Of a stretch of DNA of 64,000 bases, positions 39,901 through 48,910 are shown piece by piece. The notes beneath the pieces were generated by a model. It was given only the letters and a program-made list of their open reading frames with translations. It searched no databases and had not been told where the DNA came from. The stretch comes from Leishmania martiniquensis (taxonomy: Eukaryota > Euglenozoa > Kinetoplastea > Trypanosomatida > Trypanosomatidae): positions 769,001 to 833,000 of the forward strand of contig NC_090161.1 in the NCBI RefSeq assembly GCF_017916325.1, read 5' to 3'. Position 1 is the stretch's first letter. Every line of letters starts with the position of its first letter. Position numbers and translations under genes: made by a program.

Positions 39901-42900
39901 GCCTTACGAGGAGCCACAGGAAAGGACTATCGACGTTGGCAGCATGCGTCGAGGGTCGATAGCGAGGCACCTGCTTCGCCTGAGCTCTTCAAGCAGCAAA
40001 CGCACCAGCAGTGCCTGCCTGTCACGGCGGCTCTCCAGCACGTCGGCATCGCTTTCGCGGCCAGCGATGCCGCGCATGCGCGAAGACGCGGCGACACGCG
40101 GGCTGACGCCATCCGCGATGATCATGAGCGATGCCGCTGCCTCCAACCGCCGTACGGAAAACGGTAGCAAGCGACTGCACAGGTTGGGGAGCCATCGTGA
40201 CACCCCACCGCGCCAGCGGCGGCGCCGCAGCTTGATGAGCACGGCGGCGGCAAAGCTGAGTCATTTGGGAAGCCCACGGAGCAGTCCGATGATGCACAAT
40301 GAGGCGGCGTGGACAGCACTTATGATGAAAGGCACATTCAGCAGTGAGAAGCACCGCATTCAGGTGAATCCGCGCACCCCGCTGGACGCTGTGAGCAAGA
40401 ACCGTATTATGCAGCGAATCTTTCGCCAAGACCGGCTCCACAGCTTAGGCGATGCGGCCGCTGCCCACACACAGGCGCTGTCTCGCCCCCACACGGCAGT
40501 CGGCCCGGCATCTAGGGTGGAGGATCACACTAGCGTGGATTTGGGTTCTCTTGCCTCTCCTGCTGCTGCTGTTGCTGCCCCTGCCGCGGCCTCGACAGCA
40601 GTGGCCGCCCCCCGCGCTCGGCGCCAACGGCGGGTGAGTGCGGCAAACGGACACGGTGACGCAGCAGCAGCAGCAGCTGGCAGGCCTGCCAGCACGCGCG
40701 GCTCAGATATACAGGGACATCGCTGCCTCCACCATCATGCCTACTCTAGCATGCGTGAGCAAGCCCAGCAGCAGGCTCAACTCCTCGTACCGCCCAAACG
40801 GTCCCCCAAGCCACTCGCTCTCGACCTAGGGGCGTATCGCGACTCCAGCCCAGTGCTCGAGATTGATGTTGCCTACCCGCGGCTTCCTCGCGGGAATGTG
40901 CGGGAGCTCCTCTCAGAGTGGAAATCTGCGTACCAACCGCACCCTGTCTTGGTGGAAACTGTTATCCGCAACATTGTCTACGCTGTGCTGGTGCAGCTAT
41001 CTGCCTTGCACGCGGCGGGTCGCACGCATGGCAGTGTCAAATCTACCAACATTTTTCCCTTGTGGCACGCCATGGAAGGCGCGCGCAGTTCTGGCATCAT
41101 GATGCCGCCGCGTCCACGCCCTCGCGCGGCGGCGCACGGCAAACCTGAGGCGGGGCTGGAGCAAGAGAAGCTGAGGGAGGCAGAGGCGATAAAGGCGAAG
41201 GGGGAGGAAGAGGAACGCCAATGGAGCGCCTCCAACCCCGATAAAGGGGGCTTTATCGAGCCGAGCGGCACACAGACTGTTGCGTCGCCTGTGAAGGATG
41301 AAGCCGTTGCTGCCGGAAAGGGGCACACGCCCGGCGTGCTCGCGTCGCCCTCGGCCACTGCGGCGCTCAATAAGACTCTTCGATCGCCCACGCGTCGTCG
41401 CTGCCACTCCGGCCGGCGGCGACGGTGTGGGGCGCCGCACGCTTCGGCGGTGCATCTGAGGCCTCATTCACAGACGCGCTCTCGTCACCGCCAGACGCCA
41501 AGCCCAAGCAAGGGCACTCGCGGAACTGGCGCATCAAGCGCAGCAAAGAGCTCTGCTTCAGTCGCCCCGTCTGGAGCCTCTTTGACTTCCGCTGTAGGCG
41601 CGCCGTCTACTGGGCTAGCGACCGCCATGGCTGCCTACCGCCGCAGCGTGAGCGTCAGTGTCGGTGGTGGCGCGGCCACCCACAGCAAGCAAGACGATGC
41701 TAGCAGTATTCCCCGCGTGCCTACGGTCCAGTCAGCCGTGTGGCTCATGCCGTCGTCCCCCTCCGCCGTCTTGCTCTCAGCGGCCATGCAGACTTCTCTT
41801 GCGGACGGCAACGAAAAGAGCGCGTCAACGTTCTCGCCCATGATAGGTCCCACCTGCAAGAACGCACGTGTGCGCCGACGAGGCGGTACTGCAGCGCGAC
41901 TGAGGCGTTGTAGCATCGGCACCAACGTCGTCGGTGACGACCTGTGTGGCCTCAACGATGCCGCTGACAGCGAGGACGATAGTGGGCTGGTGCCCCTAGT
42001 CGCTGAGGTTATGGCGCCGCCATCGGCGGATCCTGTGCCGCGTGCCGCGGCGACGAAGAGGGCCACGGCAACTGCTGAGTCGAAGGCAAAGCCGCAGAGG
42101 GGCTCGTGGGAGACGCCGACGATGACCTTCACGTCATCCTTTGCTTCGCTCGCAGCCGTGCCGCGGCATCGTGACCGTCGCCACGGTCACCATCGAAGCC
42201 CTCGTGAACGGGGTTCGCGCTTGACAGCGGTAGAAGATCCGGAGGAGTGGCTCGCGGCGGCAGCGCCGCGGCGCTACGTGTGTGGCGTGGAGCTTCGGCC
42301 TCCAGCGGCTGTATTGTTTCCTCGAATGGCTGTGGGCAGAGCTGCTCTTGCCGGCGATACGCCAGGCGTCGATCATGGCGGGACACCATCGGCTGACGCT
42401 GCTGCTGTGCTGGAGAGCGTATCGGACACTGCAGCACAGCCGGTGCTCACCCGGGGCCCGGTGGGAGCGGTGCCGCATCCGCGACTCGACAATGGTCTCA
42501 GAGAAGAGGCAAGTGCGCCTGCGGCCGCAGCTCCTGACTGGACAAGGCGTCGGACCACTCCTGCAGGGCCTTCCACATCCTCATCGGCTACGCTGCACGG
42601 CGGCAGCAGCGGCGCTGGCCAGGGTGCGCCGGACCCGCTCCAGTGGTCACGCCAGGTACTCCTGGTCGAAAACGTTGGGGCCGTGGTGGCAACTGCGCTG
42701 CGCACGGCCATGGCTTGCGTGCTCATGCGACATCCCCCGCGCCCACATGCATCACCGCTGCCGCCACCTTCGGTGTCGCTCAAGTCAGCGCGCACGACGC
42801 CCATGTCGCGCCCATACAAGGCACATCACGCTGAAGACGGCGTTGCAAGTCCCACCGCGGCTGCCACCTCGGCGCTCCGCAAGAGTGGGGCTGCGGCTGC

Positions 42901-45900
42901 GCGGGCTCTGAACGTGCACATCCCAGATGTCGTGCACAGTCCCCCGCCCCTTCCGCCCAACCTCTTCGCCATCCAAGAGTCCGAGTACGTGCCGGCGCCC
43001 GAGCAGATTCGCTTCCCTGCCGATGAGGCCTGCGTGTTACGGCGGCTGTGGTGCCAGCAGCCCGGCGATGCAGCTGCGGTGAGCGAGGTCAAGGAGGGGG
43101 AGGACGCACGGCGCCACCCTGAGTCTTCACATAACCCAACGGTAACCGCTGCCGATGCGGAGACGGAGGTTGCCGCACAGGTGCGCGAGATTCTCGCGCG
43201 GCTAGAGGCAGTTGCGTCACCAGCGATGACGCTGCTCAATACCCGTGACCCCTACCCCGCTTCTAGTGCGGCGGTGGATATCTGGGAGCTGGGCATGATG
43301 GCGCTGGAGCTGGCCGATGGCCCGCCACAGACGGCGTGGCTGAAGCAGCGCGAGCCGATGCCGGCATTGCACACCTATCCATGGTCTTCCTACTTTCACG
43401 CGTTTGTGTCTCTGTGCCTGCAGCGCGCGCCGGAGCAGCGCGGGACGGCGGCTGAGCTTCTGCAGCACCCGTGGTTTAGCGTGGCCTTGATACCGCAAGC
43501 TTCCTCGGGGCTGTCTCCAAGGTGCAGTCTAAGCAAGAGCGTCGGCTGCAGGCAAGCCAAGGTTGGTAGCGGGGCCGCCGCTGTGCCGGTCGCGGCACGG
43601 AATGTAGAGACAGCTCGTCAGAGCGGCGAGATCGAGGGGCTCGCGCCGGTGAGCTCTTCAGCAGTGCCGTTATGGCCGGCGCGCTCGCCAGCTGTCATGG
43701 GCGTAGACTGCTTGACCACCGAGGAGAAGGCAGAGTGGGAGAACTACGATTACACGCTTCTCTATGCGTCTGGCGTGCAGTTGACTCGCTCGCACACGAC
43801 AGCTGCCGCTGCTGCCAACGCTGCAGAGGAGCGCCATCAAAGCGGCACTTCTACCGTGCGGCGGGAAAGTGCGTCCGCGCATGAAGCACAGGGGCCCACA
43901 GCATCTGCGACGGCGGCAGCCGCGGGAATGCGCGACAACTGCGCAGCGGGCACCACGCACGCCGTTGAAATGCCGTCGCTGCTGGGGCTGCGCTGGCTTA
44001 CAGCCGGCGCGCCCTCACTGTTGAACGCTGTTGCGACGGCTGCCGTCGCGATGCCGTCGCAGTCCTCCATTCTCGCCGCTCCAAGCGCTGGCGGCCACGC
44101 CGCCGTTGCGTTGCCATCGGCTGCTGCTGCTGTCGCCGCCAGCGCTACCACGGCCTCCGCAAACGAGGAGCTGATGGCAGCGATGTGTGCGGTCGATTTA
44201 GCGCAGAGCTTCGCTGAGATCATCATGGAGCAATGGGTACAGCAGCAGAAGCAGCTCGTCCCCTCACTGGCCACGGCGGCGGGCGCGTGCGAGGGTGCTG
44301 CGAAGGGGATGCAGGCGATGCCTCTGCCTGCACGGACCATCTCTAATCCCGCAGCCGCAACGTCGCCTCCAGAGGGTACCAGCTCGTTTCTCCTTTCCGC
44401 CGCCTCCAACGCACTGTCGTCCCATTCTGCGCCGCCGGCACCTGGCCATGGTGCAGTGCCCCAGGCGCAGCCGCCGCTGTTCTTCTCACAGCCCAGCTGC
44501 GAAGAAAAGATGCCAGCGATGTGGAGAGGGCACAGCGTACCGTTCGGCAGCGCCGCCTCACTGTGGGGCCAAATGGCGGCGGCCCCTGTCGTATCCTCCC
44601 GCGTTGCCTCGTCGCCGTCACCGTCGCCACCGTCAGATTTCGCCAGTGGCGGAGCTGTAAGAGTGCTGCCAACCTCTATGCATACACTTCATGAGTCACT
44701 GCGTGACCCGCGTGTCGACCCGGCGCCGACGGCGGCAAATGCCTCGGTGTCTCCGTGGGGGGAAAGTCTAATGAGTGGCGTGAAGGGTGCGGCAGGCAAC
44801 CAGTCACAGCTGCACCCGCAGCAAGCGCCGTCTTCCGCAACGCACGGTATGTGGCTGCCTTGGTTCCAGCGAAGCGGGCCCGCCGCACCAGGAGACTCGA
44901 CATTGTTCGTGCACCCCACCCTTCAGAGGTTGGCGTGCTGGGATGACGGCGCCAGTGGTGATGAGGGGAGTCGGTCGAAAGTGCACTGGTACCGCAGCAA
45001 CCTCGATGACGGTGGAGGTAAACGCGGCGGCGACTGGGATAGCAGCGGTAATTCACCGCATGACGGCCGCCACACAAGAGCAGCATCCAGTATTTCTAGC
45101 CGAAGTAGTAGCTCTAGTAGCACGCAGAGCGACAGCGATAGCTTCGGCACCTCGAATGGCCGACCGGGGGCCACACGCGGTGGTGGCCACGGCTACGACA
45201 GTGATGACAGTCTGTTTTACGTGCAGTCGCCCAACGTGGGCGGCGAGGTGCCAGTCCCGACGCGGACGTCGGGGAACTACCACATCGACAACTTCAGCAC
45301 AGCGGCCAGGCCCTTTATCGTTGACGCCACTGACTGCGACACCATCGTCAAGGTCGTGGCACCTGGGCAAGGGACTGATGGTGGCCACATGGCGTTGGAT
45401 GACACCGCCACCTGCGGTGGCGCGGCTGCGCCGAAGCTGCGGCAGCGGGGCGGAGATGGTCGATGGGTTCAGTATGGGCAACATGCCGCCTTCGCTGCCG
45501 GGGGCGGCGAAAGCGATTATGGTGCGGCACTTCGACCGTCTTCCTCCTCCTCCTCTCGCCCAACGCATCATATGCTCATTGGGACTATCGCCACTGCTCT
45601 GGCGCGCTTGTCGATGATGACGCATCTTCTATCCGACTCTGACGGGAATGGGGATGAAGCCACCAGCGGCAGTAGCAGCAGCAGCGACGGCGAAGACAGC
45701 AGCAGCAACTACAGCGACGGGTCTGATGGTGATGCCTTATCGTCAAAATGGGGGGCCTCGCTGTGTCGGTCAACTCCGCTCGCGCTGGGTGAAAACGTCG
45801 CTTGTACGCGAGGCTGCGGCGACGGCAGTGATACCAGCAGCTGCGAGGCGTCGGATGGGGACGACGACGGCCAGTCGATGAGCGCGGATGTACGCTGCGA

Positions 45901-46363
45901 CGAGCTGCTTCGCTGCTTATCCGCGCTGCAGCGCCGCTGCCCGGCAGCGATAGGCCTCTGGTGCGTCCGCGTACTACAGCAGGCAATGCGGTACCCACCA
46001 ACAGCAGCGAGCGCGGAGCGCATTCTGGAGAGAATCGAGAGCATTCTGCCTGCCGAACTGGGAAAGAACCGCAGATGGTTCAAGCGACCGAGCACCTCGC
46101 TGCCACTGTGGCGGTCGCCAGCACCGTCAGCCTCGTGTGACGTCCTCCCTGCCAGCGGGGGGCAACGCGACGAGAGGACAGCCGCCACATGTGGAGATGG
46201 CGACTCTTCTCTGTTTGCGGTCGCGGCTGTCGCCAGGCTCCCCTACGCCGCTGGAGGGGCTTTTCCTCCCGCGGAGCTGGACGCGAGCCCCAGCAGCTTC
46301 CACAACTACGAGATGGCGAAGTGGGCGTATGCGTTGCGGCAAGCTGTCTCGAGATGCACGTAG
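33983..46363 (+). CDS. Giant (4126 aa) protein kinase-like protein, probable pseudokinase
   Basis: This is one uninterrupted frame of 12.4 kb. A divergent kinase domain spans about residues 2290-3165. It begins with a beta5-like VLEIDVAYPRLPRG, then helix E. The catalytic loop is HGSVKSTN (2349-2356), in which the catalytic Asp is Ser while Lys and Asn remain. A beta8-like VLLVENVG follows (NVG at 2897-2899 in the DFG place), then APE (3005-3007), VDIWELGMMALELADGPP, and a C-lobe end RGTAAELLQHPWF. The DIWELG..ALELADGPP block is typical of STE20-like kinases. About 530 residues separate the catalytic loop from NVG. Loss of both acidic residues predicts little or no phosphotransfer. N-terminal parts include a Lys/Arg-rich helix and clusters of Cys (1049-1055, 1291-1294, 1679-1682), plus His and Thr runs. 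The C-terminus is Ser/Asp-rich, then ends in a conserved-looking segment. Role unknown; scaffold or regulator is a guess. Confidence 0.85.
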   Translation: MRTASLDTFGSALAHSSDEGSIVECNVLDERVARATQWRYSPAPGRRGITATGGAGRGTGTVPRGAVGNLQGEPFGRGLPSKTQRPSSGSQQPPLMPLPPSRSPRHGGGFTDAGRDVGFGDSVDGFPMYVDEDGVMKMSKDRRGDPFAFGYDAVEEGDYAMDGGHGDGDGRRNAFLGGDGVARGSSYTSSDGAFVSGSSSSSSLYEGQYRRSQQPGSRVYAHGQRYVNGANTTPWYAYRPLEMRHREVAGFLAAYDDDDAPVPINAALPSHRHVASRRRRLVGAGLNVHATYSANRGQPRRKKGKRAGGGDTGGGQHGERAAKANSSPRAPTSRRGGRRAVHRLGRRPTRLSCSGSLPLSTNPSLTVAGGGSCATTASPTVVTSVPGGLSGLLSASVPVDLRSSESEKTARVREYLLARQAVAERRYAALRRGSTGIASTAKAVGCDGGARGLVAAADTLYAATSSSTGNNGGPAATSGDGLAIQYTRGAWPLTPLSMSLNDLNQSMRLNTGRALASAAARSARLRVKDAPTQLQALVTKDEAVYVRADPTSAAAASEARGSNSKAVADSDGSPDATHATAPTTGMLTHAKDHMATLHDPCTGLTIGPAYAPPTKAAAAVHTCFAGIHFFRDPTAPRPSEPVLQASIFSAMPGTPSRALPAACLAWSENAPLTCMHAGAAAVPDDGSRRSPFSASPALTARCTASSASAAYWEPASLTPAAQQRQPWVPPLNGLAGEDTSQSRSPSAPLMYGPSSAMSLLPDQRQSRDGMASAARAQLGWRTPKTATFRDARPDLTARGESVDAVALPTVPRSGSGGTVPLGEGRLRGEDQSTIASLKFGDDARLWWKRQTGATPPSGGADAEGGADRLPWRWRCGASALGVGNEEGQRTVPIAAASKDEAARGWPGAYSATFHQRSAAGEDGVSRSAAGASSSARPTRASSFAWPCIASPQLPTLAVPIAPCAAPRHPQHNTRYHAWIAEGVSATSSTSCMVHVFAVSKAMLRSVYEYVAYMCVARQYAEVQRRRKKRGEHLIKEVAAGRLTRKAQRCLRCPHCGIVGQVVRGSSSQRDGQTLKSNSLASSTLAQSQHEHGAKHHHHHHSPHHSPASHHPSLASTTTTTTTTASTTPRQALFLRGCASAVDMTVDLSSQQQHMERSGRPSVIPPTPRWTSLPPHPPPRSAFGMENASQSIGHVATDDSGGKTDERQSELRTSALDEVNMALAAAPESAVPLSPPAAPAARTAHAPSTRSGSAASGSLTALPPLARSTSLPPLRPPPQQLLHEEDYSSQECWHCRSTSLSQLPRVGTVVSTSPLPSPPPLLIPAAATTAPPLLARLHASPHASSVQGAHVAGAKRSSDAGVETLQDSPVVSGGPAQPHYLSLSPHEISTPGTLDRYTGASSSDFSLQRQQPPATESARPADEARQLDKPASDASPRKTAEKCGGVSREDAAAQRSSLRTTFAIDNSHIRSLRASGFDSDAENGRLGQAGTKAFQVPEPTASQRWSSTDECFTDTSMLSPSSPLSIPVATLLDSSTLMAVTGTHDSTVPRMAAAAQPTPAASADSSASWCAPSASTTAATTTMTAVITAFNAQVRAIGSSSKSNLNISSASGSNSLVCSMVGPTSTSVVPPLARLSTPLQSEEDEKDEDEGAVVQRCRRDRESCEAARDCSRSGRALYVCLGCHQSVIPKPSFLTSVGGHRSSSRHSRLAHHPSDTRQSSNITSISGNGGDAHVEDSRTEEAANANIGVMAFDDLLQDDTFVYALHTALCGALMMPPTREPPPLPPPPHKGRWEGSAGTLLAAADLNDLPSTLLPAAPALQSGAPSQPSPKIVPAAAADAAGKTCSGTAASESAPPCRSSRELHEHISVAMRGGSEDSPEGTGGAISELPGELAPPQQCDALLSPLSISAAPSPASTSSLSASLESYSAPADTTPAVSNGGAALAASREGGGRLAAPPPTRFLLPCYGLKVCVLPYEEPQERTIDVGSMRRGSIARHLLRLSSSSSKRTSSACLSRRLSSTSASLSRPAMPRMREDAATRGLTPSAMIMSDAAASNRRTENGSKRLHRLGSHRDTPPRQRRRRSLMSTAAAKLSHLGSPRSSPMMHNEAAWTALMMKGTFSSEKHRIQVNPRTPLDAVSKNRIMQRIFRQDRLHSLGDAAAAHTQALSRPHTAVGPASRVEDHTSVDLGSLASPAAAVAAPAAASTAVAAPRARRQRRVSAANGHGDAAAAAAGRPASTRGSDIQGHRCLHHHAYSSMREQAQQQAQLLVPPKRSPKPLALDLGAYRDSSPVLEIDVAYPRLPRGNVRELLSEWKSAYQPHPVLVETVIRNIVYAVLVQLSALHAAGRTHGSVKSTNIFPLWHAMEGARSSGIMMPPRPRPRAAAHGKPEAGLEQEKLREAEAIKAKGEEEERQWSASNPDKGGFIEPSGTQTVASPVKDEAVAAGKGHTPGVLASPSATAALNKTLRSPTRRRCHSGRRRRCGAPHASAVHLRPHSQTRSRHRQTPSPSKGTRGTGASSAAKSSASVAPSGASLTSAVGAPSTGLATAMAAYRRSVSVSVGGGAATHSKQDDASSIPRVPTVQSAVWLMPSSPSAVLLSAAMQTSLADGNEKSASTFSPMIGPTCKNARVRRRGGTAARLRRCSIGTNVVGDDLCGLNDAADSEDDSGLVPLVAEVMAPPSADPVPRAAATKRATATAESKAKPQRGSWETPTMTFTSSFASLAAVPRHRDRRHGHHRSPRERGSRLTAVEDPEEWLAAAAPRRYVCGVELRPPAAVLFPRMAVGRAALAGDTPGVDHGGTPSADAAAVLESVSDTAAQPVLTRGPVGAVPHPRLDNGLREEASAPAAAAPDWTRRRTTPAGPSTSSSATLHGGSSGAGQGAPDPLQWSRQVLLVENVGAVVATALRTAMACVLMRHPPRPHASPLPPPSVSLKSARTTPMSRPYKAHHAEDGVASPTAAATSALRKSGAAAARALNVHIPDVVHSPPPLPPNLFAIQESEYVPAPEQIRFPADEACVLRRLWCQQPGDAAAVSEVKEGEDARRHPESSHNPTVTAADAETEVAAQVREILARLEAVASPAMTLLNTRDPYPASSAAVDIWELGMMALELADGPPQTAWLKQREPMPALHTYPWSSYFHAFVSLCLQRAPEQRGTAAELLQHPWFSVALIPQASSGLSPRCSLSKSVGCRQAKVGSGAAAVPVAARNVETARQSGEIEGLAPVSSSAVPLWPARSPAVMGVDCLTTEEKAEWENYDYTLLYASGVQLTRSHTTAAAAANAAEERHQSGTSTVRRESASAHEAQGPTASATAAAAGMRDNCAAGTTHAVEMPSLLGLRWLTAGAPSLLNAVATAAVAMPSQSSILAAPSAGGHAAVALPSAAAAVAASATTASANEELMAAMCAVDLAQSFAEIIMEQWVQQQKQLVPSLATAAGACEGAAKGMQAMPLPARTISNPAAATSPPEGTSSFLLSAASNALSSHSAPPAPGHGAVPQAQPPLFFSQPSCEEKMPAMWRGHSVPFGSAASLWGQMAAAPVVSSRVASSPSPSPPSDFASGGAVRVLPTSMHTLHESLRDPRVDPAPTAANASVSPWGESLMSGVKGAAGNQSQLHPQQAPSSATHGMWLPWFQRSGPAAPGDSTLFVHPTLQRLACWDDGASGDEGSRSKVHWYRSNLDDGGGKRGGDWDSSGNSPHDGRHTRAASSISSRSSSSSSTQSDSDSFGTSNGRPGATRGGGHGYDSDDSLFYVQSPNVGGEVPVPTRTSGNYHIDNFSTAARPFIVDATDCDTIVKVVAPGQGTDGGHMALDDTATCGGAAAPKLRQRGGDGRWVQYGQHAAFAAGGGESDYGAALRPSSSSSSRPTHHMLIGTIATALARLSMMTHLLSDSDGNGDEATSGSSSSSDGEDSSSNYSDGSDGDALSSKWGASLCRSTPLALGENVACTRGCGDGSDTSSCEASDGDDDGQSMSADVRCDELLRCLSALQRRCPAAIGLWCVRVLQQAMRYPPTAASAERILERIESILPAELGKNRRWFKRPSTSLPLWRSPAPSASCDVLPASGGQRDERTAATCGDGDSSLFAVAAVARLPYAAGGAFPPAELDASPSSFHNYEMAKWAYALRQAVSRCT

Positions 46364-46984
46364 GCTCCTGACGAGAGAGAAGGAGCGACGGAAAATCAAA
46401 GTGCGCGAGCGATACCACGTTGACGGAGGCGGATCCCGAATGCGCCGCCTCATTTCTTTTTCCCTTTGCGTTCACTGACCTGCGGAGGCAGCCTCTCCAC
46501 CCCCCTCTCTCTATCCCCTCTCCGCACAGGGGAGCACCACGTGTGGCATAACCGCTCTCCTACCCTGCAACGAATACGCATATGAATGCAGACGCATTCA
46601 AGGCGCGGCCACACACGCCGGCGACTACGGCAGCGTTGCTCACAGTGATATATATATATGACTCGCTCGTATGTGGGGAGGTATATGGCAGCATCGATCC
46701 TCGAGAAGAAACAACAAGCCAACAACGGAAGCCGACGTTGCTGCGCCTGCGTTGACCCGCCCGCCGCCGCACGTAACAGCAGTCCCCGATGGAATGGGCA
46801 CAAATGTTGGCTGCGCCGCCAACTCACTTCCTTCTGCTACGGCTGCTGCGCATCTGTAATGGCGCCCTTTTCCCTCTCCCCCTTTTCTTCCCTTTGATGA
46901 ATTTGTTCTCCGGCGGCTCCTCATGACTTCCCCTCACGACTGCACTTGAGGTAGTGAGCCTCCTTGCTGACACTCCTATCCGGC
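46364..46984 (+). other. Intergenic spacer, 0.6 kb
   Basis: A short spacer with a (TA)n run (46648-46659) and the splice signal of the next gene. No coding sequence is seen. Confidence 0.75.
46866..46950 (+). promoter_or_regulatory. Predicted trans-splice acceptor for the RRM-like gene
   Basis: The tract at 46866-46895 is strongly pyrimidine. The next AGs free of intervening purine runs are at 46949-46950 and 46953-46954, giving a 5' UTR of about 30-35 nt. An AG closer to the tract is not obvious. Confidence 0.4.
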
Positions 46985-47743
46985 ATGCCCGCCTCAGCCC
47001 CTCTCTCGAAGGGTTCGTCTCCGCCGCAGGCGAACACGGCGGCGGCGAAGCGTCGTGCACCTGTGGCCGGCAAGTCTAAATCCATGTCAGCGCTGACGTC
47101 GCTGAAGGACCCCGTCATCTACCACGGCTCTGTCCTACTCACCAACCTTCCCGTGAACTTTAAGAAGGTTTACAGCCACACTGTGTGCCGCTTCTTCTCA
47201 TCGGCGCAGCAAAAGCATATAACGGACGTGCGACTGATCGAGGAGGTTGGCAATGCGACGCTCTGCGTAGAGGTGGACAGCAAGGCCACCGCGCAGCTCT
47301 TCTTCCGCCAGCTGCAGAACCGCAAGGTGTACGGCCGGCGCTGGAAGGTGCAGTACGTTCCCACAGCGGCGACGGAGTGCTGCTCGGAGGCGTGCTTGGT
47401 GGACTGCTTCTTGATTCCACCGGCCCCGAAACACATGGCGGAGCGCGCGCTAAGCGGCATTCCTGGGTTTCTATCCTTCATTGACACACCGGATGAGCCG
47501 CTGCCGGCAGGCGTGCTGGACGCATCGCCTATCCAAGACGTCGACAGCGACAGCGAAGCCGAGGGCAACGAGAACGGCGAGCCAGGCCGCCACCAAGGCC
47601 AGCAGCGCTACAGGCTTCTCGCTTCGTTCGCAGACGAAGGCAGTGCACTGCATGCACGTGCGGTTCTGTCAGGGCGCCTGGTAGGGACCTCTGGCGTGCG
47701 CATGTTCCTCGAGTGCCGTCGTGGCGGTGGCGCGGCTCCGTAG
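46985..47743 (+). CDS. RRM-like RNA-binding protein
   Basis: The product has 252 residues. The frame opens seven codons earlier at a TTG, but the first ATG is 46985. An RRM-like fold is visible at about residues 47-125: beta1/RNP2 VLLTNLP (50-56), a helix around VCRFFSS, beta2 ITDVRLIEE, beta3/RNP1 position NATLCVEV, helix 2 KATAQLFFRQL and beta4 WKVQYV. RNP1 lacks the usual aromatic residues, so RNA binding may be weak or replaced by protein contacts. A second, more degenerate copy may be formed by CLVDCFLIP (137-145) and RYRLLASFADEG onward (208-245), split by an acidic loop. The N-terminus is basic and disordered. Role is unassigned; the first RRM is reasonably supported, the second is inference. 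Confidence 0.8.
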   Translation: MPASAPLSKGSSPPQANTAAAKRRAPVAGKSKSMSALTSLKDPVIYHGSVLLTNLPVNFKKVYSHTVCRFFSSAQQKHITDVRLIEEVGNATLCVEVDSKATAQLFFRQLQNRKVYGRRWKVQYVPTAATECCSEACLVDCFLIPPAPKHMAERALSGIPGFLSFIDTPDEPLPAGVLDASPIQDVDSDSEAEGNENGEPGRHQGQQRYRLLASFADEGSALHARAVLSGRLVGTSGVRMFLECRRGGGAAP

Positions 47744-48910
47744 TCGAAGAGGGCCGAGTTCTTTCCATGCGCTGCAACGATGGGTACAGCGGAATGGTGT
47801 GAGGGGGGAGAGGGGAGAGGGCAAGTCGACGAGAGGGGACACGTTGCCGGGAAGGAGGCAGGGAATGTGGGGCGCGAAAGAGGCACTGCGAGTGGACGGT
47901 AGGGACTCTCCATCATCCTGCCCTCTTCGCCACCCCGCCCCATTTTCTCCGCCTGCCGCCGGTCTTTCTATTGGTTCTGCGGCTCGTAGCTCCAGGGCGC
48001 TGCTGTCTCTTTCTCTCTCTCTCTGAGAGGGTACGAGGGGAGGGGAAGGTGCCAAGGTGATATGTCGCATGTGGTGCCGGGCCTCCTTTCGAGTGGAGCA
48101 AGTTCCTGATAGTTGCAGCGAACTGCCTACCCCTCCCTCACTCTCTGTGGTTGCCCCCCTTTTTTTGCGTTCCCCCTTTTCTTTGCCCTGTTCGCGCAGG
48201 CGGGCGCACGCCGAATCAAAAGTTGTGCGAGTGCGCGGTGCGGTGCGTGCTTCGGGTGTGCTGTCTCTATGTGACGCTGAAGAGAGTAACCACTGCCCAC
48301 TCACATGGGGTGGGGCTGGCAACCAAAAAAAGAAAAGAGGGTAGGATTCCATGCGATGTGTGCACCTCATGCTCTGCTGTGGTGGACTGCGAGGTGTGCG
48401 CGCGTTCTCTCGGGGCACCTCTTTCATTGTGGGTTTGGCACGCGTGCCAGCGTTGGCGGGGCCGGGCTGTGGGGAAGAGGGCGTATGCCCGCTTTCCAGA
48501 CGGAGAGAGGGGGTGGGGTGGGGTCGGTGCTGCAGTGTGTCCCCCTCCCTGTTTCTCTTCTCTACCTCCTCCCCTTCCCCGCTACAGACACTGCCTTTTT
48601 TAAATATCCTCTTGCAGCATGTGGGCTCATTTGAGTGCAGGTGTACGCGGAGGCACGCCCCGCCCCGTTTGTGCGCTCCCCGGCCTCTCCCAAGTCGTTT
48701 GTTGCCTTTATCCTATCCACTCTTCTTCCATCCGATCGGGCGCTGCCTATTTTCTCTCGGAGCTCCCTTCTTGCCTTCCCCGTTCTCCCTCGCCGCCACG
48801 CCCGTCAAGTACCTCCCCATCCATGCCACAGGAGGAGTTCACAGCCGCATTCGGCCAGCTTACGCATACCGTCACCCACACGTTGTGCCGCATGCATAGG
48901 CCCCTGTGAC
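47744..48910 (+). other. Intergenic spacer, 1.2 kb
   Basis: CT-rich and GA-rich tracts with no repeat of note. The frame of the next gene is open upstream to 48635, but that part is low complexity. Confidence 0.7.
48766..48809 (+). promoter_or_regulatory. Predicted trans-splice acceptor for the CX9C protein gene
   Basis: Pyrimidine-rich 48766-48793 is followed by an AG at 48808-48809, about 100 nt before the ATG at 48911. Another AG lies near 48833. Confidence 0.45.

Noticed and set aside
33983..46363. Possible fusion of two genes or frameshift in the 12.4 kb frame
   Set aside because: No stop or frame change occurs and the kinase motifs are in correct order in one frame; no internal splice signal stands out in it.
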